Shown: positions 18,437 through 28,343 of the stretch, one piece after another
Layout of the letters: every line of letters starts with the position of its first letter
How positions within the stretch are numbered: the stretch's first letter is position 1
Origin: Tenacibaculum sp. 1_MG-2023
GTDB taxonomy: Bacteria > Bacteroidota > Bacteroidia > Flavobacteriales > Flavobacteriaceae
Direction: 5' to 3'
Length of the DNA stretch: 64,000 nucleotides
Assembly (NCBI RefSeq): GCF_030547425.1
Contig: NZ_JAUORH010000003.1
Coordinates: 124,001 to 188,000, forward strand
Position numbers and translations under genes: made by a program
Notes under the pieces: model-generated
Told to the model about the DNA's origin: nothing
Database searches by the model: none
The model's input: only the letters and a program-made list of their open reading frames with translations

Positions 18437-18727
18437 ATGAGTAACCCTTTAAAAGCAATTCATTTACTGGAAGATAAGTTGAAGAACTTACTTTCGAACT
18501 ATGAGTTTTTGAAAGAAGAAAATAAAGTTTTACTTCAAAATAACGCAGAGTTACAAGTTTTATTACAAGAAAAAGAGAAGCAGCTAAAAGAACAGCAAAA
18601 ACAATTTAATTTGCTGAAAGTTGCTAAAACTATTGAGGGCAGTAACGAAAATACAAGAGAAACAAAACTCAAAATAAATGCTTTGGTTCGAGAGATTGAT
18701 AAATGTATTACTCTTTTGAACACATAA
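18437..18727 (+). CDS. Small coiled-coil protein upstream of zapA
   Basis: A 96-residue protein that is almost wholly a predicted coiled coil between residues 10 and 75: LEDKLKNLLSNYEFLKEENK, then LQVLLQEKEKQLKEQQKQF. No catalytic motif is seen. Its fixed position 15 nt before zapA suggests a division-related partner, by analogy with the ZapA-ZapB pair, but this is inference and not homology that I can see. It is the first gene of the operon after the promoter at 18379. Confidence 0.75.
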   Translation: MSNPLKAIHLLEDKLKNLLSNYEFLKEENKVLLQNNAELQVLLQEKEKQLKEQQKQFNLLKVAKTIEGSNENTRETKLKINALVREIDKCITLLNT

Positions 18728-18742
18728 TATAAAGTTCTTTAC

Positions 18743-19030
18743 ATGGCAAAAATAAAAGTTAATGTGGTAATTGCTGGTAGAACGTATCCGTTGAGTGTGA
18801 ATAATACCGATGAAGAGGAAGGATTACGTAAAGCAGCGAAAAGCATTAATGAATTAATTGCTAAGTTTGAAGAAAGTTATGCGGTAGCAGATAAGCAAGA
18901 TGTTTTAGCAATGAGCGCTTTACAATTTGCCTCAAAAGCAGAAATAGTATCGTTAAAAAATACTAAAGAAAACACCGAAGTATTGCAAAAGATAAATGAA
19001 TTGACTAACTTGCTAGAAGATCATTTATAA
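18743..19030 (+). CDS. zapA: Cell division protein ZapA
   Basis: The 95-residue protein matches ZapA in length and layout: an N-terminal beta-hairpin (KINVVIAGRTYPLSVN is the family type, here KVNVVIAGRTYPLSV), the block EEGLRKAAKSINELIAKFEE, and a C-terminal coiled coil that starts with QDVLAMSALQFASKAE. ZapA binds FtsZ and crosslinks protofilaments at the division ring. Encoded with the small coiled-coil protein and followed immediately by a 6S-like RNA, an arrangement also known next to zapA in E. coli. Confidence 0.9.
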   Translation: MAKIKVNVVIAGRTYPLSVNNTDEEEGLRKAAKSINELIAKFEESYAVADKQDVLAMSALQFASKAEIVSLKNTKENTEVLQKINELTNLLEDHL

Positions 19031-19062
19031 AACGTTCTTTAAAATATATTATTTAATATACT

Positions 19063-19226
19063 GCCTACATTAGTACATTGTTTGTTAAACTCAACGTTAT
19101 TCAATTATAAAGGATGAGTCGTGGTTAGTAAAGCAAGCCGATTTTACCTCGGATCCTTGATCAATCAGTTAATCCTAAACTTGTTATTTTGGAGTTTTTA
19201 AAACCCTATTAATGTAGGCTTTTTTT
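19063..19226 (+). ncRNA. ssrS: 6S-like regulatory RNA
   Basis: The 5' end GCCTACATTA (19063-19072) pairs perfectly over 10 bp with TAATGTAGGC (19210-19219), closing a region of about 150 nt, and this closing helix is followed by seven T residues (19220-19226) as a terminator. No protein is encoded between zapA and rny. The size, the closing helix and the position beside zapA fit the 6S RNA that occurs in Flavobacteriia. 6S RNA imitates an open promoter and sequesters RNA polymerase. The internal helices were not folded by computation, so the identification is strong but not final. Confidence 0.75.
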
Positions 19227-19245
19227 ATACAATCAAATCAAAATT

Positions 19246-20811
19246 ATGGAGGGAATATTATTTCCTGTTTTAGCAGGAATTATAGGTGTAGCAGTAGGTT
19301 TTTTTATTGCTAAAATGTTAGAAAAATCTAATGCAAATAAATTAATACAAGAAACTAAAAAAGAGGCTGGTAGCATTATAAAAGAAGCTAAAGTAGAAGC
19401 CGAAGCAATAAAGAAAGATAAGATTTTACAAGCTAAAGAGAAGTTTATAGAACTGAAGTCTGAGCACGAAAAAGTAATCTTATCTAGAGAAAAGAAAGTT
19501 TCTGATGTAGAAAAAAGAGTAAGAGATAAAGAGAGCCAAGTATCATCAGAGCTAGACAAAAACAAAAAACTTAATAAGCAATTAGAGAAGAAAGAAGCTG
19601 ATTTTAATTATAAATTAGACTTTTTAGAAAAGAAAGAATCTGAGCTAGAAAAAATGCACAAGCGTCATGTAGATATGCTTGAACAAATTTCTGGACTATC
19701 TGCCGATGAAGCCAAAACAGAGTTGGTAGCATCTTTAAAAGACGAAGCAAAATCTGATGCTATGTCTTTCATTCAAGACACCATAGAAGAAGCGAAAATG
19801 ACGGCTCAACAAGAAGCTCGTAAGGTAGTGTTAAACACTATTCAAAGAGTAGGCGTAGAGCAAGCAGTTGAAAATTGCGTGTCTGTATTCAACCTTGAGT
19901 CAGATGACGTTAAAGGTAGAATTATTGGTAGAGAAGGGCGTAATATTCGTGCTTTAGAATCTGCAACAGGAGTTGAGATTATTGTTGATGATACTCCTGA
20001 AGCAATTATCTTATCTTGTTTTGACCCTGTTCGTCGTGAAATTGCTCGTTTATCAATGCATAAACTTGTAACGGACGGGAGAATTCACCCAGCAAGAATC
20101 GAAGAGGTTGTAAAGAAAACTGAAAAGCAAATTACTCAAGAAATTATAGAGGTTGGTAAACGTACTGTTATTGATTTAGGAATTCATGGTTTACACCCTG
20201 AATTAATCAAAACAGTTGGACGAATGAAATATCGTTCTTCTTATGGTCAAAACCTGTTACAACACTCACGTGAAGTAGCGAACCTTTGTGGTATAATGGC
20301 TGCTGAAATGGGCTTAAATGCAAAAGCTGCTAAGCGTGCTGGTTTATTACATGATATTGGTAAAGTACCAGAAACAGAAAGTGAATTACCACACGCATTG
20401 TTAGGAATGCAATGGGCTGAAAAATATGGTGAAAAACCTGATGTATGTAATGCAATTGGAGCTCACCACGATGAAATAGAAATGAAGAGTTTAATGGCTC
20501 CAATAGTTCAAGTATGTGATGCTATTTCTGGAGCAAGACCAGGTGCACGTCGTCAAGTATTAGATTCTTATATTCAACGTTTAAAAGATTTAGAGGATAT
20601 TGCTTTTGGGTTTAATGGAGTACAAAAAGCATATGCTATTCAAGCAGGACGCGAATTAAGAGTTATGGTAGAAAGTGCAAAGGTAAACGATACAAAAGCT
20701 GCTGAATTATCATTTAATATTTCTCAAAAAATTCAGAATGACATGACCTATCCAGGTCAAGTTAAGGTTACTGTAATTAGAGAGACAAGAGCTGTTAATG
20801 TAGCTAAATAG
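19246..20811 (+). CDS. rny: Ribonuclease Y
   Basis: The 521-residue protein has an N-terminal membrane helix ([20 protein letters not shown]), a long charged coiled coil (about 30-190), a KH RNA-binding domain ([20 protein letters not shown], then IIVDDTPE), and an HD domain with [10 protein letters not shown] and [14 protein letters not shown] carrying the metal His and Asp. RNase Y is a membrane-bound endonuclease that starts mRNA decay. Length is that of the family. It follows the 6S-like RNA and ends at a bidirectional terminator. Confidence 0.96.
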   Translation: MEGILFPVLAGIIGVAVGFFIAKMLEKSNANKLIQETKKEAGSIIKEAKVEAEAIKKDKILQAKEKFIELKSEHEKVILSREKKVSDVEKRVRDKESQVSSELDKNKKLNKQLEKKEADFNYKLDFLEKKESELEKMHKRHVDMLEQISGLSADEAKTELVASLKDEAKSDAMSFIQDTIEEAKMTAQQEARKVVLNTIQRVGVEQAVENCVSVFNLESDDVKGRIIGREGRNIRALESATGVEIIVDDTPEAIILSCFDPVRREIARLSMHKLVTDGRIHPARIEEVVKKTEKQITQEIIEVGKRTVIDLGIHGLHPELIKTVGRMKYRSSYGQNLLQHSREVANLCGIMAAEMGLNAKAAKRAGLLHDIGKVPETESELPHALLGMQWAEKYGEKPDVCNAIGAHHDEIEMKSLMAPIVQVCDAISGARPGARRQVLDSYIQRLKDLEDIAFGFNGVQKAYAIQAGRELRVMVESAKVNDTKAAELSFNISQKIQNDMTYPGQVKVTVIRETRAVNVAK

Positions 20812-20831
20812 TTTATTAGTTATATAAAATG

Positions 20832-20865
20832 AAAAATCCCTCATCAATTTTGATGAGGGATTTTT
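20832..20865. terminator. Bidirectional terminator between rny and a convergent gene
   Basis: A perfect 15-bp stem (20832-20846 with 20851-20865) with a 4-nt loop has A-runs and T-runs at its ends, so it can stop transcription from both sides. Confidence 0.93.
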
Positions 20866-20867
20866 GT

Positions 20868-21572
20868 TTAATCATGGTTTCTTCTTGATTTACCTCTTTG
20901 CTCAGGTTTTCCTTTCCTATATTTATTCTTGTAAGTTTTGTTTTTACGTCTTTTTATCACTTTACTACGCTTTCCAATTTTTGAATTTGGTAAGGCTCTA
21001 TAGTAATAATAATTATTATCCTCTTTAAACTTACGATAGTTTCTTCCAAAATCTTTTCTGTAAAAATAAACATCATCATAGTCAAAAATATCTCCTATGT
21101 TTATATCGATATTTACATCAACTCCATCATCATAATAGTAACGATCATCATAATGATAACGGTGTCCCGATTTTACAAATCCTCTAAATCTTGGATTTCC
21201 CCATCTATCGTATTGAATATGTAAGTTTCCTACTTTAAATAAGTTTCCGAATTTATATTTTATAAATACGTTACCAATTCGTTTCACGTTTCCTCTAGCA
21301 TCGTAGTTTATGTACACATTTCCTACACTTCTAACACGACCTCTTCTATCACGTTTAATGCGTACGCCGTAATCAGAGTATTTATTGTAATGGGTATTAA
21401 AGTCGAAATCTCCGTTTAAAAATACATGGAATTGAATTCCCTTTTCTACAAAGGTAACAGCATCATTATTACGATTTGTAACCCCAATTTTGCTAGTTGA
21501 TTTTTCAATATTGTCGGCATTTACAGTTGTTAATGACATCATTGCTAATAATAAAAGTATCCCTGTTCTCAT
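20868..21572 (-). CDS. Secreted Tyr/Asp/Arg-rich protein of unknown function
   Basis: A 234-residue protein with a signal peptide (cleavage near residue 19, VNA). The mature part holds several related short units of the form Gly-Asn-Val/Leu-x-Ile-x-Tyr, seen in RSVGNVYINYDARGNVK, RIGNVFIKY and KVGNLHIQYDRWGNP. A stretch rich in Tyr and Asp follows (about 130-170), and the C-terminal 40 residues are mainly Lys and Arg. It resembles small beta-strand repeat proteins, but I do not recognise a family. It reads into the terminator shared with rny. Confidence 0.72.
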   Translation of the reverse strand: MRTGILLLLAMMSLTTVNADNIEKSTSKIGVTNRNNDAVTFVEKGIQFHVFLNGDFDFNTHYNKYSDYGVRIKRDRRGRVRSVGNVYINYDARGNVKRIGNVFIKYKFGNLFKVGNLHIQYDRWGNPRFRGFVKSGHRYHYDDRYYYDDGVDVNIDINIGDIFDYDDVYFYRKDFGRNYRKFKEDNNYYYYRALPNSKIGKRSKVIKRRKNKTYKNKYRKGKPEQRGKSRRNHD

Positions 21573-21812
21573 AATTGCTAATTTTAGGGTTATGCTTACT
21601 CTATATGCTTTTCGGCTTCCGCAGTTGTTATGTAATTTTCCAAAGAACGTGCCAAAAAATATTTTAAAGCTTTTTAAAAGTGATAATATAAAGTGATTTT
21701 TTACTTTAAACTACTGATATTTAGTATTTTTTTTAGGATTTAAAAAATAATTTACTTCTCCCCGTAAAAAGTTCTATATTTATACGACTTACTCGAAAAC
21801 TTATACTTACGA

Positions 21813-22307
21813 ATGATAGCAGCTATTAATAAAAATTTACAAAGAGGAATTAAACTATTAGAAGCAATTAATGATGAACAGTATAGTGATACATCAATTC
21901 CACCATATTATTCGAGTATAGGTGCTAATATGAGACATATTCTGGATGTTTTCGTCTGTATTTTTAATGGGTTAGATAAAAAATGTGTTGATTTTTCTGA
22001 CAGAGAACGTAATCAACTAGCAGAGCAGAAGACGGAGTTTGGAATTGTATATTTTAAAGAGGTAATTGAGCAACTATATTGTTTAGAAACAGAAGATTTT
22101 GATACAATTATTTCTGTTACAGATGATTTAGGAACTGGAAAAGTAACTGCAAATTATACGTTAGGTAGTGCTTTGATACAAGCGCATAGCCATGCAATAC
22201 ACCATTTTGCTAGTATAGGTTTTATTATAAATCAATTAGGAATAGAGTTACCTGATGCAGATTTTGGGTACAACCCTACAACTCCAAAGAAAGAATTAGT
22301 AAGATAA
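21813..22307 (+). CDS. DinB-like four-helix protein
   Basis: The 164-residue protein has the fold pattern of DinB/YfiT-type metal-binding four-helix bundles. Its probable metal ligands are the His in ANMRHILDV and the two His in SHAIHHFASIGFI near residue 130. Length is usual for this family. Members are often thiol-dependent transferases or have unknown activity. No substrate can be named. It stands alone and its stop codon is directly next to the stop of the convergent T9SS protein gene. Confidence 0.75.
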   Translation: MIAAINKNLQRGIKLLEAINDEQYSDTSIPPYYSSIGANMRHILDVFVCIFNGLDKKCVDFSDRERNQLAEQKTEFGIVYFKEVIEQLYCLETEDFDTIISVTDDLGTGKVTANYTLGSALIQAHSHAIHHFASIGFIINQLGIELPDADFGYNPTTPKKELVR

Positions 22308-23483
22308 TTATCGATTAATGTAAACCCAGCCTTTTTTAAGCTTTTGATAAGCGTTTGGTTGGTCACCTAACTCTAGGTAGTAGAAGTAAGTTGCTGCTGG
22401 AAGTTTACTTTCTCTGTTAATAGTAGATCGTCCGTTAGAAGTACCATTCCAATCGTTTTTATAATCTTCAGTTTGATATACAATATTTCCCCATCGATTA
22501 TAAATAATAAGTTTATTATGGGCATATTCATTTACTTCATCAAAAACTAAATAATCGTTAAGATTATCTCCATTTGGGGAGATTAAAATATTATTATTAT
22601 TTGTTTTAATCTCATCATCTAATAGCGAACCAATAGTGATTACTTCGTAATTATCAGGAACAAACGCAGCTGATGTAATTGTTCCTTCCGATAAATCTCC
22701 AGTAACTTTTAATACATCTAAATTTACCCATTGATTTTCTGTTTTACTCCAGCCTACAACGATTAACTGAGAAACTTGATTAGCCAAAGAGCTTATATCA
22801 CTACGGGTATTCCAAGTTAATGTAATACGGGTTTCATTTTTACCTTCTAAATCCCAAAATTCAATGTTGCTAATATTTTCAATTATTGCTTGTTTCTGAT
22901 CTGTTAAAAAGTTAGCAGTAAAAGTGGTAGGAAAGTTTGGGTCTTCGTAAAAATATGCTCCTTTAAAAATATAATACTTGTCTTTATAAGGTAAGCTCAT
23001 TGGGCGTAACATTGTTCCATCCCCCACAGGGAAGGTGAAGCTAGAAGTGTTTTTATTTCCTTGTTTTAGTGAGGTGTATCCATTAACGTGTCGCTCATTA
23101 TCTTCACCCGCATAAAAGTCATAATCAATAAAGTTGAGTGTTATGCTAGTGTTGTTTCTTGGAGTAATCACTTGTCCGTTAATAAAACTTAATTGATTAT
23201 GCACACCCAAAGAATTGTATAGCTCTAAGTTTTGTAGAGCATCAACCTCTACATTGAAAAAAGTAACTCTATTAGTTCCTGAAATAGTTCTAACTTCATT
23301 ATCAGCATAAAAACCAGCAAAACCGGTATAGTTATCTAGTGTACCATTATTAATAACATTGGTATGGAAACCTAATTGAGCTCCATCATGAAATTGTACA
23401 TTCCCTAAATTATGAAAGGCTGTTTGAGCTTTAATAAAAAAAGGAATAAACAAAAGGAATAGTGAAGTTAAAAAAAGTTTCAT
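22308..23483 (-). CDS. Secreted protein with T9SS type B sorting domain
   Basis: The 391-residue protein has a signal peptide (cleaved near residue 19, IKA). Its last 90 residues form the gliding-motility-associated C-terminal domain (CHU_C, T9SS type B): ISPNGDNLNDYLVFDEV, IYNRWGNIVYQTEDYKNDWN, and GTYFYYLEL-like (here AATYFYYLELGD), ending GWVYINR. Such a domain directs export through the outer-membrane type IX secretion system. It is the last gene of a four-gene cluster of secreted proteins. Confidence 0.88.
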   Translation of the reverse strand: MKLFLTSLFLLFIPFFIKAQTAFHNLGNVQFHDGAQLGFHTNVINNGTLDNYTGFAGFYADNEVRTISGTNRVTFFNVEVDALQNLELYNSLGVHNQLSFINGQVITPRNNTSITLNFIDYDFYAGEDNERHVNGYTSLKQGNKNTSSFTFPVGDGTMLRPMSLPYKDKYYIFKGAYFYEDPNFPTTFTANFLTDQKQAIIENISNIEFWDLEGKNETRITLTWNTRSDISSLANQVSQLIVVGWSKTENQWVNLDVLKVTGDLSEGTITSAAFVPDNYEVITIGSLLDDEIKTNNNNILISPNGDNLNDYLVFDEVNEYAHNKLIIYNRWGNIVYQTEDYKNDWNGTSNGRSTINRESKLPAATYFYYLELGDQPNAYQKLKKGWVYINR

Positions 23484-23528
23484 AATACTTAAGTATTTAT
23501 AGTTATATATAAAAGCTCTTACAATAAT

Positions 23529-25484
23529 TTAGTTAATTTTTTTAATTGTCATGCCTGTAGCATTAGCATCAATAACTACATCACCATTTTCACCTATATA
23601 TTTTTCTCTAATTTTTATTCCATAGCTTTGATAGGCAGTTAGGTTTAACAACACAGTTCTAGAAGCACTTACATATCTTTGGTTTGTGTTTCCTATAAGA
23701 GTTAGTATGCTACCAGTATTAGGTATAGGGTTGTTGTTTTGACATACAACTATTTCAAAAGAGCTATTAGTTCTATCATTGAAGTCATTTGAATTCTCTT
23801 TTCTTAATGAAACAGTATATGTAATTTCATATAAACCTGTTTCTGTGACTTGTACTTGACTATTATTTCTATTATTAATTGGTCCGTTATAGAGCCTAAC
23901 AGAATTCAACGGTATTAAAGTTCCGTTTGTATTATAATCATTTACTCTTATTGTAGAGTTTGTACTGTTATATTTATCGATATATGTTAAGGTTGAACTT
24001 CCACCTCCGCTAGTTGTCGTATTTGAATTGTTTATTTGATGCCAATTAGATCCTGTACTTTGAATTTTTAAAACTGTATTGGCTTCTATGAAGTTTGTAT
24101 TTACATTTGATAAGTTACGATAACTTGAGATGTTAATGTTATTACTCGTTATATTTTTAAGCACGTACTCTCTTCCTTCACAGGTAGAAGCATTAGGCAA
24201 TGTAATGGTATGGTTACCATTAATAATTATAGAATAATGATCTTCAGTTAGTGTTAAATTATTTGTTGTAGTAAAAGTAGATTTTGAAATGGAACCTTGA
24301 ACTTGTAAAGTAGAGTTTGCAATATTAAAACTCCCAGTATTATAGTTTGCGTTTATATCACCAGAAATAGGTATTTCTTGTTGGTTGATATTTATTCCAA
24401 ATCTTGTTTTAGCATATCTTCCAGTCGTACTACCTTGAACTCTAAAGAACTCTTTGTATATTTGAGGAGAATAGTAATAGCGTTTAAATATCATAGGTTC
24501 ATTACCGTCATCACCAATAATAAACTCTAGACGACCTTGATTATTTGGTCCTGCAGAACCTATTTCAAATAAATCTGTATTTCCAGAACTTCCTTTTAAT
24601 CTAAAGCTACCATTAGAAGTCGTATAAAACATAGGTTTATAAAAACTAGCACCATCAGCTCTAAATTGTAATGCAGATACACCATTAGAACCATTTAAAT
24701 AAACTAATGATTGATCTGGGGCGTTATAGTCTGGGTAGCCTTGTACTAAATTAAGAGTAGCTCTTCTTCCAAATTCAAGCATTGGAGTATTGTTCGAACG
24801 AATCTGCATTTTAACATCATCAATCGTTCCTAAAAAATTTGTATTCGTAGTACCAGTATTACCTGTAATTAGCCAGTTATTCAAAGCAGGGTTATCTATC
24901 CAATCTACACCCGTACCTGTAGAGGTTAATATTTGACCTGTTGAACCAGCATTACCATTAATGTCTATTAGTGAGCTGTTAAACTCTGCTGGACTTTGTA
25001 AAATAATATTACTTGGCGCTGTTAACTGCATTGTTGAAGAAGCAGATAGCTGCATAGGACCTCCTGTAGTACTTATTTGGGTACTGTTAATACCATTTAT
25101 TTGGATACTGTTACTAAATAGTTGTAGATAGTTTAAGTTTTGTAAAGTTAAACCAAAGCTGTTGGTACCGTTTAAAGTACGGTTTGAAGTTAAATTACCG
25201 TTGGCAGTGTAAATATTTTGAGAGGAAAGGGTAGAGCTGATTAACTTCCAACCATCTACAGTATCATATATTTTTATTTGACTATTGGTTGTATCGAACC
25301 AAACATCATTTTCAACAGGGTTGGTTGGTGTAGTTGTAGATGTGGTTACAGTATTATTGTTAACCGTTTGTATAGTTCCTTTATTATCTATAACCCTAAC
25401 TTCTTGTGCATTGGCACTAAAAGAAAATAGTGCCAATACAGAAGTTATAAATACTAATTTTTGTATAATAATGTTATTACGCAT
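23529..25484 (-). CDS. Large secreted modular protein with C1q-like end
   Basis: A 651-residue protein with a signal peptide ending SANA. It opens with [14 protein letters not shown], a motif shared with the next upstream gene, and a module of type [20 protein letters not shown] followed by GWKLI, also shared with the cluster. The middle is Ser/Thr/Asn-rich with beta-strand periodicity. The last 150 residues (from about 500) look like a compact beta-sandwich similar to C1q/TNF domains ([20 protein letters not shown]). This resembles fibre or adhesin proteins. The biological role is not known. Start 8 nt after the stop of the preceding gene. Confidence 0.78.
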   Translation of the reverse strand: MRNNIIIQKLVFITSVLALFSFSANAQEVRVIDNKGTIQTVNNNTVTTSTTTPTNPVENDVWFDTTNSQIKIYDTVDGWKLISSTLSSQNIYTANGNLTSNRTLNGTNSFGLTLQNLNYLQLFSNSIQINGINSTQISTTGGPMQLSASSTMQLTAPSNIILQSPAEFNSSLIDINGNAGSTGQILTSTGTGVDWIDNPALNNWLITGNTGTTNTNFLGTIDDVKMQIRSNNTPMLEFGRRATLNLVQGYPDYNAPDQSLVYLNGSNGVSALQFRADGASFYKPMFYTTSNGSFRLKGSSGNTDLFEIGSAGPNNQGRLEFIIGDDGNEPMIFKRYYYSPQIYKEFFRVQGSTTGRYAKTRFGININQQEIPISGDINANYNTGSFNIANSTLQVQGSISKSTFTTTNNLTLTEDHYSIIINGNHTITLPNASTCEGREYVLKNITSNNINISSYRNLSNVNTNFIEANTVLKIQSTGSNWHQINNSNTTTSGGGSSTLTYIDKYNSTNSTIRVNDYNTNGTLIPLNSVRLYNGPINNRNNSQVQVTETGLYEITYTVSLRKENSNDFNDRTNSSFEIVVCQNNNPIPNTGSILTLIGNTNQRYVSASRTVLLNLTAYQSYGIKIREKYIGENGDVVIDANATGMTIKKIN

Positions 25485-25492
25485 TAATATTA

Positions 25493-26194
25493 TTAATAAT
25501 TGAATTGTACTTCAATAATATCACCATCATATACCGACCAATCGTTAGGAGCAGTAGTACTAGGAACTAATGTAACCGTAGAACCAGCTACAGTATAGTC
25601 TAAATTAGCAACTAATTTAGCTCCGTTTCTATATACCCATACTTTTTGATAACTAGTTAAGTTAGGTGCTGGTACTAATGCAGATAAATCATAAGCGGTT
25701 TGACCAGCAGTAGCTGTAAATACTGAATGTCCGTTTTGAACTACATCAGCAGCTAAAATTTTCTTAGTTTCACCAGTAGCTTCATCTCTTACTAAAAAAG
25801 TATAACCTGTTCCAGTCGCAGTACCTCCTTTGGCAACTTCACCATCAACTGCATTTGTAGATGCTGCACCAGTTTCTAAAGCAATACCATCTAAAGCAAA
25901 AATAGCACCACTAGCATCAATATATGTATTGTCAGTTAGTGTACCTCCTAATTGCCAGGTTGTTGTAGTTTGATCTGTAGTTGTATTTGTAATCATAGTT
26001 ATACCATTTTTAGATTGTAAATACTTAATGGTACCTTTATTATCAATAACTCTAACAGTTTTGTTTAAACCTGTTTGAATGTTTTTATTGTTAGTGGTTA
26101 CATCTCCAGTCTCTTGCTGTGCGTTAGCTGTACCAATAACTAAAAGACCTAAAGTAGCCAATGTTAATTTAAATTTGTTTGTAATTGTTTTCAT
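25493..26194 (-). CDS. Secreted protein of the modular surface cluster
   Basis: The 233-residue protein has a signal peptide ending in TANA (residue 25) and the motif [15 protein letters not shown], almost the same as in the neighbouring 651-residue protein. Its last 60 residues ([20 protein letters not shown], then [11 protein letters not shown]) share strand pattern and ending with the C-terminus of the 317-residue protein (DKINVYRNGVRIDF, GDEIRIVQLY). It appears to belong to the same surface system. No enzymatic motif is seen. Confidence 0.75.
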   Translation of the reverse strand: MKTITNKFKLTLATLGLLVIGTANAQQETGDVTTNNKNIQTGLNKTVRVIDNKGTIKYLQSKNGITMITNTTTDQTTTTWQLGGTLTDNTYIDASGAIFALDGIALETGAASTNAVDGEVAKGGTATGTGYTFLVRDEATGETKKILAADVVQNGHSVFTATAGQTAYDLSALVPAPNLTSYQKVWVYRNGAKLVANLDYTVAGSTVTLVPSTTAPNDWSVYDGDIIEVQFNY

Positions 26195-26242
26195 GAATTG
26201 ATAATTAAATTGTTTTTTAAGATTTTAAATTGAGGATTATTA

Positions 26243-27196
26243 TTAATAAAGTTGAACTATTCGTATTTCATCACCTGCATAACATGTAGCATCAGGTTCT
26301 ATGGTAATCGTTGTGGCATTATCAACAGTAAAGTCTATTCTAACTCCATTTCTGTACACATTAATTTTGTCAGTTGTATATAATGTAAGCCCTGTAAAAG
26401 TTATTTGACCATCTGTAGCTGTAATTTTTGTAATTTCCTCTTTTAGTAAGTTAGAGGCAGTAGTTCTTTTTAAAACGCCAGTAGTTCTATCTACTGTAAC
26501 GATATCATCAGTAGAAGTGCTTCCATTTTCTAAACCTGTAATGGCTAACGTATTTGCAGTACTAGTTTCAATAGTAGTAGGCTGAATTAATACCCCACCT
26601 AATTGAATAGTGTTACTTGCGTTTATAAAAAGTCCGTTATTAGCAGAAAGCGTTGCGTTAGATGCTACCCAAGTTGTACCGTTATAAGCATAAATTACAC
26701 CAGTAGTTGTATCTACATAAACATCTCCAGAGGTTGGGTCAGGAGCAGTACTAGTATTAGGTATTCCGTTACCTCTTCTAGGATTGTTATCTATAGAAAT
26801 CCAATTGGTTCCGTCCCAAATACTGGTAGTGTTATTTAGAGTATCGTTAACCCAAAAATCACCTATGTTATTATCGGATGGTGGAGTAGAGGAGGTGGTT
26901 ACTTTTATAGTTTCTCTTGTATTCCCAGAACCATTACATAAACTTATCCATGTAGTTCCATCATACATAAAAACACAATTTTGATCAGTATTAAAGACTA
27001 AGGCGCCACGTAAAGGTTGTATAGCATTCATTTGAGCATTAGTCATTCTACTAATAACTAATACTTTGTCTGAGCTTTCTAATTCTAAAATTGAATTTAA
27101 ATGAATTGAAGACGGATTGTTTCCAACTTTTACTTGTGAAAAAGTTGGAGTAATGGCACAAAAAAGAATCAAAGAAAAAAGTAATTTTCTTCCCAT
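26243..27196 (-). CDS. Secreted protein with repeated tryptophan modules
   Basis: A 317-residue protein with a signal peptide ending FS (before QVKVGNNPSS). Three related units carry the pattern GDxWxDTxTxxIxxYDGTTW: ALVFNTDQNCVFMYDGTTWI, DNNIGDFWVNDTLNNTTSIW and DPTSGDVYVDTTTGVIYAYN. The C-terminal beta domain is shared with the next gene. Proteins of this build are common in Flavobacteriia as exported, fibre-like surface proteins. First gene of the four-gene cluster, 48 nt before the next one. Confidence 0.75.
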   Translation of the reverse strand: MGRKLLFSLILFCAITPTFSQVKVGNNPSSIHLNSILELESSDKVLVISRMTNAQMNAIQPLRGALVFNTDQNCVFMYDGTTWISLCNGSGNTRETIKVTTSSTPPSDNNIGDFWVNDTLNNTTSIWDGTNWISIDNNPRRGNGIPNTSTAPDPTSGDVYVDTTTGVIYAYNGTTWVASNATLSANNGLFINASNTIQLGGVLIQPTTIETSTANTLAITGLENGSTSTDDIVTVDRTTGVLKRTTASNLLKEEITKITATDGQITFTGLTLYTTDKINVYRNGVRIDFTVDNATTITIEPDATCYAGDEIRIVQLY

Positions 27197-27268
27197 TCAG
27201 TTAAATAATTAATTGTTTTTTTAAGACTCGGGGGGATTCTTAATAATACATGAATATGTATCGGCGGG

Positions 27269-27276
27269 CAAATATA
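27269..27276 (-). promoter_or_regulatory. -7 element of the secreted-protein cluster
   Basis: The minus strand reads TATATTTG, a full match to TAnnTTTG. The leader that follows, about 70 nt long, has unusually GC-rich stretches (CCCGCCG and CCCCCCG) in otherwise AT-rich DNA, separated by an ATACAT/ATGTAT inverted repeat (27248-27260). No clear -33 element is seen. Confidence 0.5.
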
Positions 27277-27287
27277 AAAAATAATTT

Positions 27288-28340
27288 TTATTTGGAGAGA
27301 CGTTTGATTTTTTTTGTGTACTTTTTTAATAAAATAATTTCATTAAGAAAACTTATAGAACTTTTGTATGGAGTGTTGAAGTTTCTATGATTTGTAATAG
27401 CAATAGTAAAGAGCGATTTCCAGTGGGTTCTTATAGCTTTTAAAGCTTTTAAGTAGGTGTAGTTTTCTGCATCATAAATATGTGTAGGTTCTGCTATTAT
27501 TCCGTTAATTTCTAGTATTTTAAAGGCGATTCCTTTTTCTAGTTCGTCAAAGGTGTTGTACTTTAAGTCAATTCGTCCATAGTACCAACCTGGTATTGAT
27601 TTACTAAGCTTATCAAAAGTGGTGGTTAGTTTATCACTTATTAAATGATTACCATTAATAAATTGTGTTCCTTTTGAATGATTACCTATAGCTGTAAGTT
27701 TAATAATTTTGTTTTTAATAGGTATTTCTGTCAGTTTATCTTGGTGAATTTTAGTAAATAAGTCGATGTATAATTTAGCTCTTTCATCAGCAAGAATAAG
27801 CTCTTTTAATGTAGAAGTACCATCTCCTGTAACAGATAAAAAACGTTTTAGCGTTAATGAAGAAATCTTACCAGAATCATCTTTTGGATTTCTGTGGTAA
27901 AAAATACCGCATTCATTCTCATGGTCTAAAAATTCTTGAATGATAATATCAATAGAGTACTTTTCAATATAGTTTTTTAAGGCTGCTTTTGAAGCTATTT
28001 TCTCAACTAATAAACCTCTAAAACCCACATCAGGTTTTGCTATTAAAGGGAAGTTTATTTTTTGCTTTTGTATTTTTTTATAAACTGTTTCAAAATTAGT
28101 GTTTGGTTTTATTAAAACCGATTTAGGTCGGTATTTTTCAGGAACCAATAATATGGTTTCGTATTTGCTTTCAGTACCGTTTCCAGAGCTTTTTATGCAG
28201 GGGTTTGCAGCACTAAAAAAAGTTAAGTGTTTAGCTTTAAAAGCTAAATAAAAAGCGTAAGGAAGATTAGGAAGGTAAAACATCGCCGAGGGCCAGTGCT
28301 CCCAATTTATTATTTTTTTTATGGAATTGTTTTTTATCAA
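27288..28340 (-). CDS. ATP-grasp-like protein
   Basis: The 350-residue protein has a central ATP-grasp pattern. The phosphate-binding part is INFPLIAKPDVGFRGLLVEK, the adenine-binding part IDIIIQEFLDHENECGIFYH, and the metal-binding end GRIDLKYNTFDELEKGIAFK with ILEINGIIAEPTHIYD. It should form a carbon-nitrogen bond using ATP, as D-alanine ligase relatives and glutamate ligases do. The substrate cannot be deduced. The start is TTG at 28340, three nt after the stop of the small membrane-protein gene. Confidence 0.72.
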   Translation of the reverse strand: MIKNNSIKKIINWEHWPSAMFYLPNLPYAFYLAFKAKHLTFFSAANPCIKSSGNGTESKYETILLVPEKYRPKSVLIKPNTNFETVYKKIQKQKINFPLIAKPDVGFRGLLVEKIASKAALKNYIEKYSIDIIIQEFLDHENECGIFYHRNPKDDSGKISSLTLKRFLSVTGDGTSTLKELILADERAKLYIDLFTKIHQDKLTEIPIKNKIIKLTAIGNHSKGTQFINGNHLISDKLTTTFDKLSKSIPGWYYGRIDLKYNTFDELEKGIAFKILEINGIIAEPTHIYDAENYTYLKALKAIRTHWKSLFTIAITNHRNFNTPYKSSISFLNEIILLKKYTKKIKRLSK

Positions 28341-28343
28341 AAG

